A DNA stretch of 64,000 bases. It comes from Hyphomicrobiales bacterium. GTDB lineage: Bacteria; Pseudomonadota; Alphaproteobacteria; Rhizobiales; Rhizobiaceae. Below the pieces are notes generated by a model. The model was not told the DNA's origin. It did no database searches and was given only the letters and a program-made list of their open reading frames with translations. A program made the translations under genes and the position numbers. The stretch is taken from NCBI GenBank assembly GCA_900470285.1, contig UCAG01000008.1, positions 62,001 through 126,000 on the forward strand, given 5' to 3'. Shown here one piece after another: positions 8,722-17,527 of the stretch (position 1 is the first letter of the stretch; every line of letters begins with the position of its first letter).

Positions 8722-10092
8722 ATGACCGGAAACCTGACTTTTGATGCGCTGAAAAAAGCAGTCGCTAATGATGAGATTGATACCGTGCTCGTCTGCCTGA
8801 CAGATATGCAGGGACGACTGGTTGGCAAGCGTTTCTATGCGCCGTTTTTTGTTGAATCTGCCTATGATGAAACCCATGGTTGCAGCTATTTGCTGGCAGA
8901 TGATATCGATATGGAGCCGGTTGCCGGATATGAGGCTGCCAGTTGGGATAAGGGCTACGGCGATTTTGTCATCAAGCCGGATATGTCTACGCTGCGGATT
9001 GCGCCATGGCTGGAGAAAACTGCTCTGGTATTATGCGATGTGCTCGACCATCACGATCATTCTGATCTAGCGCATTCACCGCGTGCAATGCTGAAGAAAC
9101 AGCTGGCACGGCTGAAAGAGCGCGGTTATCGCGCCTATTTTGCCTCGGAGCTCGAATTTTATCTCTTTGATGAGACTTATAAAACTGCGCGTGAAAAATA
9201 CTGGAAACATATGGAGACATCATCTCCGTATATTCAGGATTATATGATCCATCTGACCAGCAAGGAAGAATCCGTTCTGCGCGCCATGCGTAATCACCTT
9301 GCCAAGGCCGGTATTCCGATTGAAAATTCCAAAGGCGAGGCAGGTTCCGGTCAGCAGGAGCTCAATGTGCGCTATGCAGAAGGGCTGGATATGGCCGACC
9401 GCCATGTCATCATGAAAAATGCAATGAAAGAGATTGCCGAGGCGCAAGGCAAGTGCATCACCTTCATGGCGAAATATGATTATTGCAAAGCCGGAAGTTC
9501 CAGCCATGTGCATAATTCGCTGTGGAGTCTGGATGGCAGTAAGTCGCTGTTTTACGATCCGGATGCGCCATACACAATGTCACCATTGATGCGCTCATGG
9601 GTGGCAGGACAGCTGAAATATGCGGCGGATTACACCTATTTTCTCGCGCCATATGTCAATTCTTACAAGCGCTTTCAGGCGGGTACTTTCGCTCCGACCA
9701 AGATTACATGGAGCCGGGATAACCGCACAGCCGGTTTCCGCCTTTGCGGTGAGGGCACTAAGGCAATTCGCATAGAATGCCGTATCGGCGGTTCTGATCT
9801 CAATCCTTATCTGGCTTTTGCAGCGCTGATTGCTGCAGGCTTACGCGGAATTGATGAAAAACTGGAGCTGGAGGAGCCGTTTGTCGGCGATGCCTATGCA
9901 GCGGTGAAGCTGAAGGAAATTCCTTACACCCTACGTGATGCCATCGAAACGCTGAAGAGTTCGGAATTTCTGAAAGAGGCTTTAGGCGAGAAGGTTCTCA
10001 ATCACTACGTTCATACGGCTGATTGGGAGCAGGTTGAATATGATCGCCGTGTCACTGACTGGGAGCTGCATCGTGGTTTCGAACGCTACTAA
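8722..10092 (+). CDS. Glutamine synthetase family protein, probable gamma-glutamyl-amine ligase
   Basis: 456 residues of the glutamine synthetase superfamily, closest in style to PuuA/GlnT/FluG-like ligases that join glutamate to an amine rather than to ammonia. Visible active-site landmarks: ASELEFYLFD (metal Glu), GQQELNVRYA, HVHNSLW (His for ATP/metal), the Arg-bearing NRTAGFRLCG, and RIECRIGGSDLNPYLA. The Tyr adenylylation loop of GlnA is absent. It starts at ATG 8722 with CGGAG upstream. It sits between a TRAP transporter and an aldehyde/alcohol dehydrogenase pair, as in known routes where an amine is gamma-glutamylated, oxidised and released; the actual amine is unknown. Confidence 0.88.
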   Translation: MTGNLTFDALKKAVANDEIDTVLVCLTDMQGRLVGKRFYAPFFVESAYDETHGCSYLLADDIDMEPVAGYEAASWDKGYGDFVIKPDMSTLRIAPWLEKTALVLCDVLDHHDHSDLAHSPRAMLKKQLARLKERGYRAYFASELEFYLFDETYKTAREKYWKHMETSSPYIQDYMIHLTSKEESVLRAMRNHLAKAGIPIENSKGEAGSGQQELNVRYAEGLDMADRHVIMKNAMKEIAEAQGKCITFMAKYDYCKAGSSSHVHNSLWSLDGSKSLFYDPDAPYTMSPLMRSWVAGQLKYAADYTYFLAPYVNSYKRFQAGTFAPTKITWSRDNRTAGFRLCGEGTKAIRIECRIGGSDLNPYLAFAALIAAGLRGIDEKLELEEPFVGDAYAAVKLKEIPYTLRDAIETLKSSEFLKEALGEKVLNHYVHTADWEQVEYDRRVTDWELHRGFERY

Positions 10093-10119
10093 TCTTAGAG
10101 TTATAAAAGGAATGAAGCC

Positions 10120-11505
10120 ATGAGCGAAGTGGCGAGACTGATTTCTCCGATTGACGGCTCCGTTTATGCGGAACGTGCCTGTCTTGATCTGGCGCAGGTG
10201 CAGGCTGTTGTTTCCAATGCGAGGCAGGCACAGGCAGGCTGGGCGGCGTTGACCATTGCTGAACGCGCGAAGTATTGCTCGGCGGCACTCGCTGCTCTGG
10301 CCGCAATGAACGACGAACTGGTGCCGGAGATCGCCTGGCAGATGGGGCGGCCGGTACGCTATGGCGGCGAAAATGGCGGTGTGCAGGAACGCGGCCAGTA
10401 TATGATTAACATTGCGGAAGAGGCGCTCATGCCTCTGGTCCCGGAAGAGAAAGATGGTTTCCGCCGCTATGTGAAGCATGTGCCGCTTGGTGTGGTGATG
10501 GTAATTGCGCCGTGGAACTATCCGTATCTGACAGCAGTGAACACGATTATTCCGGCGCTGATGGCGGGGAATACGGTTATTCTCAAACACGCCACACAGA
10601 CACTGCTCGCCGGTGAGCGATTTGCCAAGGCTTTTGAAATTGCAGGGCTGCCGAAAGGCGTGTTCAGCAATGTGGTGCTGGGACATGCGACTACGGAAGC
10701 GCTGCTGGCCTCTGGTACAATTGACCATGTGAATTTCACTGGTTCAGTTGGCGGCGGGCGCGCGATTGAAAAGGCTGCTGCGGGCACTTTTATGAGTATC
10801 GGGCTGGAGCTAGGCGGTAAAGATCCTGCCTATGTGCTGCCTGATGTCAATGTCGAGCATGCGGTTGCCAATCTTGTGGATGGCGCATTTTTCAATTCCG
10901 GTCAGTGCTGCTGCGGTATTGAGCGCATTTATGTACATGAGGCAGTCTATGACAAATTCGTAGACGGTTTCATTGATCTCACCAGCCAATATGTGGTGGG
11001 TAATCCGCTGGATACCTCCTCAACATTGGGGCCGATGGCTCATGCTCGTTTTGCCGATCTGATCCGCGAACAGAAGGCGGAGGCTCTGCGTAAAGGCGCG
11101 AAAGCCCATATTAATATGCAGGTCGAGAATGATCGTGCCGGTTCACCTTATATCGCGCCGGAAGTGCTGACCAATGTCGATCATCAGATGAGCGTTATGC
11201 GCGAAGAAAGCTTCGGGCCGATTGTCGGCATTATGAAGGTGCGCAGTGATGAAGAAGCTGTGGCGCTGATGAATGACAGCAGTTTCGGGCTGACAGCATC
11301 GCTCTGGACACCGGATACGGATCGTGCGGCTAATATTGCCGATCAGATTGAAACCGGCACCGTATTTATGAACCGCTGTGACTATCTCGATCCGGGACTG
11401 GTTTGGACCGGTGTTAAAGATACGGGCAAAGGCGCTTCGCTCTCGTCTATCGGTTACGGCAATCTCACCCGTCCGAAATCCTATCACCTGCGTGAAAAAA
11501 TCTGA
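10120..11505 (+). CDS. NAD(P)-dependent aldehyde dehydrogenase
   Basis: 461 residues. The expected ALDH residues are present: N133 in APWNYP, K156 in VILKHA, E230 in LELGGKDP and the nucleophile C264 in NSGQCC. The C-terminus TGVKDTGKGASLS is typical of semialdehyde and betaine-aldehyde-type enzymes. It follows the gamma-glutamyl ligase after 27 nt with AAAGGA before ATG 10120, and its stop lies 34 nt before the alcohol dehydrogenase start, so the three genes form one operon. It probably oxidises the aldehyde made by that alcohol dehydrogenase; the substrate cannot be read from the sequence. Confidence 0.92.
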   Translation: MSEVARLISPIDGSVYAERACLDLAQVQAVVSNARQAQAGWAALTIAERAKYCSAALAALAAMNDELVPEIAWQMGRPVRYGGENGGVQERGQYMINIAEEALMPLVPEEKDGFRRYVKHVPLGVVMVIAPWNYPYLTAVNTIIPALMAGNTVILKHATQTLLAGERFAKAFEIAGLPKGVFSNVVLGHATTEALLASGTIDHVNFTGSVGGGRAIEKAAAGTFMSIGLELGGKDPAYVLPDVNVEHAVANLVDGAFFNSGQCCCGIERIYVHEAVYDKFVDGFIDLTSQYVVGNPLDTSSTLGPMAHARFADLIREQKAEALRKGAKAHINMQVENDRAGSPYIAPEVLTNVDHQMSVMREESFGPIVGIMKVRSDEEAVALMNDSSFGLTASLWTPDTDRAANIADQIETGTVFMNRCDYLDPGLVWTGVKDTGKGASLSSIGYGNLTRPKSYHLREKI

Positions 11506-11539
11506 CCCGCCTTTGAATTTTGATGTGAAAGCAAATGCA

Positions 11540-12712
11540 ATGACAACATTGATCTCAAAATGGAATTTTCCGACCACTGTGCTGTTCGGTGCCGGTCGAA
11601 TTAAAGAGCTGCCTGCGGTGCTTAAAGCTGCCGGTATCAGCAACCCGCTCTTCGTTACCGATCCGGGGCTGGCGAGACTGCCGGTTGTGGCATCGACCTT
11701 GGCGGCACTGGATGAAGCTGGTGTGAAATACGGTACCTTTACTGAAGTGAAGCCTAATCCGGTTGAGAGCAATCTGACGGCCGGTGTTAAAGTCTATAAT
11801 GACGGCAATCATGATGGTGTGATTGCATTCGGAGGTGGATCGGCGCTTGATTTGGGCAAGCTGATTGCATTTCAGGCTAAGCAGACGCGTCCGGTCTGGG
11901 ATTTTGAAGATATCGGCGATTGGTGGACGCGTGCAGACAGTGCAGTGATTGCACCGGTGATTGCGGTGCCGACAACGGCAGGTACAGGCTCGGAAGTTGG
12001 CCGCGCCGGTGTGCTGACCAATGAAGCAACACACACCAAAAAAGTGATTTTCCATCCGAAAATGCTGCCGGTAACAGTGATTGCTGATCCGGAATTATCA
12101 GTCGGTATGCCGCCTTTCATCACCGCTGGCACAGGGCTGGATGCGCTGGCGCATTGCTTAGAGGCCTATTGCGCACCTGGCTATCATCCGATGGCGGATG
12201 GTATTGCACTGGAAGGTATCCGGCTGGTGTTTGAAAACCTGCCGGTAGCCTATGCGAATGGTCGGGATATTACAGCGCGTGCCAATATGATGGCTGCGGC
12301 AGCAATGGGGGCAACAGCGTTCCAGAAGGGCCTTGGTGCGATCCATTCGCTGTCACACCCGATCGGCGCACTTTATGATACGCATCATGGTATGACCAAT
12401 GCGGTTTTCATGCCTTATGTGCTTGCGTTTAATCGTGCAGCTATTGAAACCCGTATTAATCGTCTGGCTGACTATCTTGGTATTGCAGGCGGATTTGACG
12501 GGTTTGTTGCGGCTGTGATGAAGTTGCGCAAAGAGCTTAATGTACCAGACAGCCTGCCGGAATTTATCAAATGTCTGGAGATGGATGATGCCCGCAAGGA
12601 TATGATTGCGGAAATGGCCATTGTTGATCCGACAGCAGGCGGCAATCCGGTTGAATTGACCAAAGAAGGTGCATTGAAGTTGCTTAATCAGGCACTCAAA
12701 GGTACAGCCTGA
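11540..12712 (+). CDS. Iron-containing alcohol dehydrogenase
   Basis: 390 residues, family III (iron-dependent) alcohol dehydrogenase. The nucleotide-binding GGGSALD is at 98-104. The four metal ligands align with those of FucO: D201 and H205 (GLDALAHCLEA), H269 (GAIHSLSHP) and H283 (THHGMTN). I chose ATG 11540 (MTTLISKWNFP) because family members begin this way; the reading frame extends further upstream over the aldehyde dehydrogenase gene but that part has no family likeness. It is the last gene of the cluster before a terminator and pairs with the aldehyde dehydrogenase for two-step oxidation of an alcohol. Confidence 0.92.
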   Translation: MTTLISKWNFPTTVLFGAGRIKELPAVLKAAGISNPLFVTDPGLARLPVVASTLAALDEAGVKYGTFTEVKPNPVESNLTAGVKVYNDGNHDGVIAFGGGSALDLGKLIAFQAKQTRPVWDFEDIGDWWTRADSAVIAPVIAVPTTAGTGSEVGRAGVLTNEATHTKKVIFHPKMLPVTVIADPELSVGMPPFITAGTGLDALAHCLEAYCAPGYHPMADGIALEGIRLVFENLPVAYANGRDITARANMMAAAAMGATAFQKGLGAIHSLSHPIGALYDTHHGMTNAVFMPYVLAFNRAAIETRINRLADYLGIAGGFDGFVAAVMKLRKELNVPDSLPEFIKCLEMDDARKDMIAEMAIVDPTAGGNPVELTKEGALKLLNQALKGTA

Positions 12713-12732
12713 CAGTGTGCATTACTGTACAG

Positions 12733-12765
12733 AAAGAGGCGGGAGCATGAAGCTGCCGCCTCTTT
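12733..12765. terminator. Intrinsic terminator between converging genes
   Basis: A 10-bp stem AAAGAGGCGG / CCGCCTCTTT (12733-12742 with 12756-12765). It closes the alcohol dehydrogenase operon and lies just beyond the 3' end of the minus-strand Dabb gene, so it may work both ways. Confidence 0.75.
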
Positions 12766-12780
12766 GTATTGGGGGGTGGG

Positions 12781-13284
12781 TTATTTGTCGGAGACGAAAT
12801 CAAAGATCAGCGAACCCTTCTCGACCAATAATGGTGCAACAAACTCTTTAAACTTCTGATATTCGGGGTCGTAAAAGGCGGGATCAATAACTGCCGGAGT
12901 GCCGACATAATAATTCCGGTCCCCCTCAGAGCGGAATTTGACGATAAATGCCTGATCGAAGCCTTGCCCAAGATTTTGAAAACTGTTTTGTCTGCCAGCA
13001 TGAATTGAAACAATATAGGGCTGTCCGTTTCGCAAAGCGGTATGTTTCATATTTCGGAATCTCATTAATACAGCCATGCGCTGAGCATCACTCACTTCCG
13101 GTCCGTAGTGAAACAATACAATATGACGGATTGTTCCGGGCTTATAATCCGGTGCAGTGAAAATTTCAGGCTTAATATCTTGCTGGGAAGCTGCAGGAGC
13201 GGAAATTCCATGCCATATTGATTGAGCTTGAACTGCGGAGGTGAGTAGAAAAAATAATGTTATAATTTTTATTAATATACGCAT
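12781..13284 (-). CDS. Exported Dabb (stress-responsive A/B barrel) domain protein
   Basis: 167 residues. A Sec signal peptide (Lys/Ile/Leu/Phe-rich, ending SAVQA) is followed by a Dabb ferredoxin-like domain: IRHIVLFHYGPEVSDAQRMAVLMRF, then QGFDQAFIVKFRSEGDRNYYVG and DPEYQKFKEFVAPLL. Dabb domains dimerise and occur in stress-response proteins and small monooxygenase-like enzymes; most are cytoplasmic, so an exported form is less common. About 240 bp of very AT-rich DNA lies upstream, unlike the neighbours, which may point to acquired DNA. No partner gene adjoins it and the function is unknown. Confidence 0.78.
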   Translation of the reverse strand: MRILIKIITLFFLLTSAVQAQSIWHGISAPAASQQDIKPEIFTAPDYKPGTIRHIVLFHYGPEVSDAQRMAVLMRFRNMKHTALRNGQPYIVSIHAGRQNSFQNLGQGFDQAFIVKFRSEGDRNYYVGTPAVIDPAFYDPEYQKFKEFVAPLLVEKGSLIFDFVSDK

Positions 13285-13523
13285 GTTTGCCTCAAAATAT
13301 ATTTTATGTAATTATATTGATATTCTAAAAATAGATTTTGTTTTATTTATTGAAAATTTACCAAACAGAAAAAAATCGGCAAAATTATGCTGTACTCAGG
13401 AATATTTATTTTAAATATTTTCTGATGCTTATGGACGTGATTAAAAATAACAATCATTGCTGATTGAGTGGCAGGTTTTACTTTGCCGGCGTCTCAAATT
13501 TCTGCAGCATATATACCAATATA

Positions 13524-14378
13524 TCAGAGGCGCAATCCGTCTTCCGCGAGTACCGGAACTGGGTGGCCGCTTTCGTCCACGGCTACCATGGTGAATTCAC
13601 CTTTAGCGGTCATCAGGCGTTCTCCGCTCATCAGGTCTTCTGACCAGAGTTCAGTGGAAACAACGACAGAGCTGCGACCGGATTTGATGACTTTAGAGAC
13701 GAGTTCGAGAATAGAACCCACACGCACCGGATATTTGAAATCCATTCTGCGGGACGAGGCCAGCACGGTTGGCAGGCGGCAATAACGGGTTGCGGCGATG
13801 AAAGCACTTTTACTCATTGCAGCCATGGCCTCGCCACCGAACATGGTGCCATAGGAGTTGGCCTGATCCGCAAAAACCACATCCGACATGCGTAAAAGTG
13901 TCGGCTGGTCATCAATAGCCTCTGCCGTTTCTGCTTTTGGCATAGGCGGCAGGCTCCATGCTTTGTCTTTTGTCAGCTCTGTTTTGGCAACCATATGGAA
14001 CAGGCCGCGTGTACACAACACACGCTCGCCGCCGATCATATTTTCTGCCACCATTTCAACTTCAACCGAAAGTGAGGTGCGGCCGACACGAATAACTCTG
14101 GCAGTCAGTTCGACAATCTGACCGAGTTTAACCGGCGCTGTATAATCAATACGTTCGCAGGAGGCGGTTACAAAAGGCACACGGCCGTGTCGGGTGGCGG
14201 CAATGAATGCCACACGATCCATCAGCGCAAAACCAGCGCCGCCGAATAATGTCCCGTGATGATTAGTGTCGCCGGGGAAAACAACTGTCACGAGGCGTGA
14301 AATCAGAGGCACATCCTGACCGTAAATCATCTCATCAGATGGTTGGATTTTCTGGTCATCGTTCAGGGGCGCTGTCAT
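13524..14378 (-). CDS. Acyl-CoA thioesterase with two hotdog domains
   Basis: 284 residues with two tandem hotdog domains. Each holds a version of the same motif: NHHGTLFGGAGFALMDRVAFIAATRH in the first half and NSYGTMFGGEAMAAMSKSAFIAATRY in the second, followed by VKLGQIVELTARV and VRVGSILELVSKV. These are ACOT-type enzymes that hydrolyse acyl-CoA to free acid and CoA. The duplication is typical of the longer bacterial and mitochondrial-like form, in contrast to single-domain YciA (about 130 residues). ATG 14378 has AAGGA upstream on the minus strand. It stands alone, so its physiological acyl-CoA is not indicated. Confidence 0.87.
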   Translation of the reverse strand: MTAPLNDDQKIQPSDEMIYGQDVPLISRLVTVVFPGDTNHHGTLFGGAGFALMDRVAFIAATRHGRVPFVTASCERIDYTAPVKLGQIVELTARVIRVGRTSLSVEVEMVAENMIGGERVLCTRGLFHMVAKTELTKDKAWSLPPMPKAETAEAIDDQPTLLRMSDVVFADQANSYGTMFGGEAMAAMSKSAFIAATRYCRLPTVLASSRRMDFKYPVRVGSILELVSKVIKSGRSSVVVSTELWSEDLMSGERLMTAKGEFTMVAVDESGHPVPVLAEDGLRL

Positions 14379-14443
14379 GGATTTGTCCTTGCATGCCTTT
14401 GTCAGATTGCAGAAGGCATGTCCTTATCCGGTATTTAAACACT

Positions 14444-14547
14444 AGAGCGTGTCGCGTTTAATCGAATTCATAGCGTTCGCTCTAGATTCATTTAATTGTC
14501 GCATGTTCGCGGATGCTAAATGAGTCCATTTAGCTGCGACATACTCT
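14444..14547. repeat. 104-bp intergenic repeat, copy paired with 24539-24642
   Basis: It starts AGAGCG and ends CTCT. The left unit (AGAGCG...CGCTCT, 14444-14483) and the right unit (GTCGCATGTTCGCG...GCGACAT) are both imperfect palindromes. Aligned by eye without gaps to 24539-24642 it matches at about 80 of 104 positions, with the right part the best conserved. Confidence 0.75.
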
Positions 14548-14690
14548 ATCTGTCGCGCTTTTACGGCGCATAAGAGCATTACACAAGGTTTGGTGACGGG
14601 ATAGTGGAGTCAGTTTTTGACCCGTTATATCAGGAAGATATCTCATCTTATTGTTTTTCAATAATCTATCCATATTTCTCACATAATAAT

Positions 14691-14724
14691 AAAGGCCGTG
14701 ACAGTAGGAACTGTCACGGCCTTT
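14691..14724 (-). terminator. metE intrinsic terminator
   Basis: A perfect 14-bp stem (14691-14704 with 14711-14724) and a 6-nt loop, starting about 30 nt beyond the metE stop. On the minus strand the stem ends in CCTTTATTATTAT. Confidence 0.8.
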
Positions 14725-14752
14725 ATCTTGTTTGTGATATTTGCCTTTATTG

Positions 14753-17101
14753 TCAGGCGGCAGCGCGCAGCTGACGGGCAGCTTCCACCAGATTAACCAG
14801 CGCCGGCTTGGTTTCTGCCCAGCCGCGGGTTTTCAGGCCGCAATCGGGATTAACCCAAATCTGCTGCGCTTTGAGTTTCCGGGCTGCTTTCTCGATCAGA
14901 TCGACCATTTCTTCCACATCAGGAATGCGTGGCGAGTGAATGTCATAGACACCCGGGCCGATTTCATTCGGATAACCCTGTTCAGAGAACGCGCTCAGCA
15001 GTTCCATCTTGGAGCGGGAGGTTTCAATCGAAATCACATCGGCATCCAGTGCCGCAATTGCAGGCATAATATCGTTGAATTCCGAGTAACACATATGAGT
15101 GTGGATCTGGGTTTCGTCTTTCACACCTGCGGCGCTGAGACGGAACGCTGTCACAGCCCATTCTAGATAGGCAGCCCAGTCGCTTTTACGCAGCGGCAGA
15201 CCTTCGCGCAGTGCCGGTTCGTCAATCTGAATAACGCTGATGCCTGCGGCTTCCAGATCGGTCACTTCATCACGCAATGCCAGAGCAATCTGACGGCAAA
15301 CCTCGGAACGTGGCAGATCATCGCGTACGAATGACCATTGCAGCATGGTAACAGGGCCGGTGAGCATACCTTTCATCGGCTTGTCGGTTTTGCTCTGGGC
15401 GAATTTTGCCCATTCGACAGTCATGGCAACCGGACGGGAAACATCACCATAGATTACCGGAGGGCGCACATAGCGCGAGCCGTAGCTCTGTACCCAGCCG
15501 GATTGGGTGAAGGCATAGCCGTCAAGCTGCTCACCGAAATATTGCACCATGTCATTGCGCTCAAATTCACCGTGAACCAGAACGTCAATGCCGATTTCCT
15601 CCTGCCAGCGGATTGCTGTTTCGGTTTCCTGCTCAAGGAAGTTTTGATAGTCGGAGGCAGACAATTCGCCTTTGGTAAAGCGCGAACGTGCCTGACGGAC
15701 TTCTGCGGTTTGCGGGAAGGAGCCGATAGTTGTAGTCGGATAGAGGGGCAGTTTCAGGTGGTCGGCCTGTAATTTGACGCGTGCATCAAACGGGCTGTTG
15801 CGATGCGATTGTGCATCGGTAATTGCTGCAACGCGTGACTGAACGGCTTTGTTATTGACCTTGGCTGAAGCCTTGCGGGCGGCAATAGCTTCATCTGAGG
15901 CCTTTAAAGCGGATTCTGCTGTTTCAGGCTTATCACCGAGTGCAGTGCCGAGCACCGACAGTTCTTCCAGTTTCTGCACGGCAAAAGCCAGCGACTGACG
16001 GATATCCGCGTCAAGTTTCTTTTCCGATGCCAGATCAATCGGTACATGCAGCAGCGAGCAGGATGGTGCAATCTGCACATTGTCAGCGCCATGCTTGGCA
16101 ATAACTGATTTCACCCGCTCGGTAATGCCACGCAGATCAGCGCGCCAGATATTGCGACCATTGATTACGCCGAGCGATAGTACCAGATCAGGGCGGGCGA
16201 TTTTAGCAGCGGCATCAAGATCCTGTGGTGCACGCACCAGATCCAGATGCAGACCGGCAATCGGCAGTGTGATGGCGGTCAGCAGATTGTCGCCATAGGA
16301 GCCGAAATAATTGGCGAGCAGGATTTTCAGTTCCGGCAGTTTTTCCGCCAGAAACTCATAGGTCGTGCGAATGGCTTCGTGATCGCGGGCATTGAGATCA
16401 AGGCTAAGAACAGGCTCATCAATCTGCACCCAGTCAGCGCTTGCTGCATGAAGCTGACCAAGAATTTCTGCATAGACCGGCAGCAGGGCTTCCAGTGTCT
16501 TGTTCAGATCAAAATTGGCATCATTGGATTTGCCGAGCTTGAGAAATGAAACAGGCCCGAGCAGAACAGGGCGGGTGTGAATGCCGAGTTCTTTTGCTTC
16601 ATTGAATTCGTTGAGCGCTTTATTGTCGGTCAGGGTGAATGTCTGACCCGCGCTGAATTCCGGCACCATATAATGGTAGTTGGTGTCGAACCATTTGGTC
16701 ATTTCCAGCGCAGGTACGCCATTGGCGGCTGCTTTATCGCCATGATTATGGCCGCAACCGCAGCTGGCAGCGTCTTTCTGCGCGCCGGTTTTACCGCCGC
16801 GTGCCAGAGCGAAATAGGTATCCAGATCGACTTTGCCGCTTTTCCAGCCATAGAGTGCTGGAATAACACCAAGTGTTACGGCCAGATCAAGCACATGATC
16901 ATAGAGGGAGAAGTCATTGGACGGAATGTTTTTGATGCCTTTTTCCTGCTGCAGTTTCCAGTTGGCGGCGCGCAAGGATTTGGCGGTGGCGAGCAGATCT
17001 TCCTGTGAGGATTTGCCTGCCCAGTAGGATTCAAGGGCGAATTTGAGTTCGCGCTGTTTTCCGATACGCGGAAAACCGAGATTGGCTGTAGTAATGGTCA
17101 T
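14753..17101 (-). CDS. metE: Cobalamin-independent methionine synthase MetE
   Basis: 782 residues, the usual MetE length. It transfers the methyl group of 5-methyltetrahydropteroyl-triglutamate to homocysteine. The N-terminus NLGFPRIGKQRELKFALESYW and the C-terminal zinc site are intact: His and Cys in THMCYS, Glu in SIETSRS, Cys in NPDCGLKTRGW; DEPALREG is also present. An unusual Cys/His-rich insertion (CGCGHNH, about residues 114-120) sits in the N-terminal domain. The long leader contains a cobalamin riboswitch, so expression should fall when B12 is present, when a B12-dependent MetH elsewhere can take over (established logic, MetH not seen here). Confidence 0.97.
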   Translation of the reverse strand: MTITTANLGFPRIGKQRELKFALESYWAGKSSQEDLLATAKSLRAANWKLQQEKGIKNIPSNDFSLYDHVLDLAVTLGVIPALYGWKSGKVDLDTYFALARGGKTGAQKDAASCGCGHNHGDKAAANGVPALEMTKWFDTNYHYMVPEFSAGQTFTLTDNKALNEFNEAKELGIHTRPVLLGPVSFLKLGKSNDANFDLNKTLEALLPVYAEILGQLHAASADWVQIDEPVLSLDLNARDHEAIRTTYEFLAEKLPELKILLANYFGSYGDNLLTAITLPIAGLHLDLVRAPQDLDAAAKIARPDLVLSLGVINGRNIWRADLRGITERVKSVIAKHGADNVQIAPSCSLLHVPIDLASEKKLDADIRQSLAFAVQKLEELSVLGTALGDKPETAESALKASDEAIAARKASAKVNNKAVQSRVAAITDAQSHRNSPFDARVKLQADHLKLPLYPTTTIGSFPQTAEVRQARSRFTKGELSASDYQNFLEQETETAIRWQEEIGIDVLVHGEFERNDMVQYFGEQLDGYAFTQSGWVQSYGSRYVRPPVIYGDVSRPVAMTVEWAKFAQSKTDKPMKGMLTGPVTMLQWSFVRDDLPRSEVCRQIALALRDEVTDLEAAGISVIQIDEPALREGLPLRKSDWAAYLEWAVTAFRLSAAGVKDETQIHTHMCYSEFNDIMPAIAALDADVISIETSRSKMELLSAFSEQGYPNEIGPGVYDIHSPRIPDVEEMVDLIEKAARKLKAQQIWVNPDCGLKTRGWAETKPALVNLVEAARQLRAAA

Positions 17102-17182
17102 TTCAATACCCCGACGAATGCTGACAAATTGTTGCTGCGGGCAGGAGGCGCGCAGCCTTTTCTGTCTCTTAAGAATGTACCG

Positions 17183-17422
17183 GGCAGGTCTCCTGGCTTG
17201 CGGGTCATCATTTGCTTCCGGTCTTCCCGAAATGTTGCCATTTCAGTGACCGCCCTTGGGCGTGTGCTGCAGACACAGGCTGTCGGGGCAAATGTCCGGT
17301 GAAAAACTTCACAGAACAGGCGGAAGAAAACTCGCCGTTTACAGTTGCGGGGGCAGCTGCGGATTTGACCTGACCGGTATTCAGTTGCTGAAAACCGGTC
17401 TGTTGGCCGCACCGCATTCCCT
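17183..17422 (-). ncRNA. Cobalamin (B12) riboswitch in the metE leader
   Basis: Read on the minus strand, the element opens with GGGAATGCGGTGCGG (17408-17421), continues with the core GCTGCCCCCGCAACTGTAA (17339-17357) and closes with AAGCCAGGAGACCTGCC (17183-17199). All three are hallmark conserved blocks of the AdoCbl riboswitch in the right order. The metE ATG lies about 80 nt further on. The intervening sequence can form a GC-rich hairpin (GCTGCG...CGCAGC) but lacks a T-run, so control at translation initiation is more likely than termination. Confidence 0.95.
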
Positions 17423-17527
17423 CTTAGCTTTCATGTAATCGGGCAAACGCTTGGGAGGATTGCGCAATTGCAGGAAAGAACCACGATATACAAACACTGC
17501 ATCATCAAAAACCGAATGTCAATAATG

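Larger units (their letters stand above)
14379..14752. other. Intergenic region between thioesterase and metE genes
   Basis: 374 bp without a supported gene. It holds the thioesterase promoter side, a 104-bp palindromic repeat (14444-14547), AT-rich DNA and the metE terminator. Confidence 0.6.
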
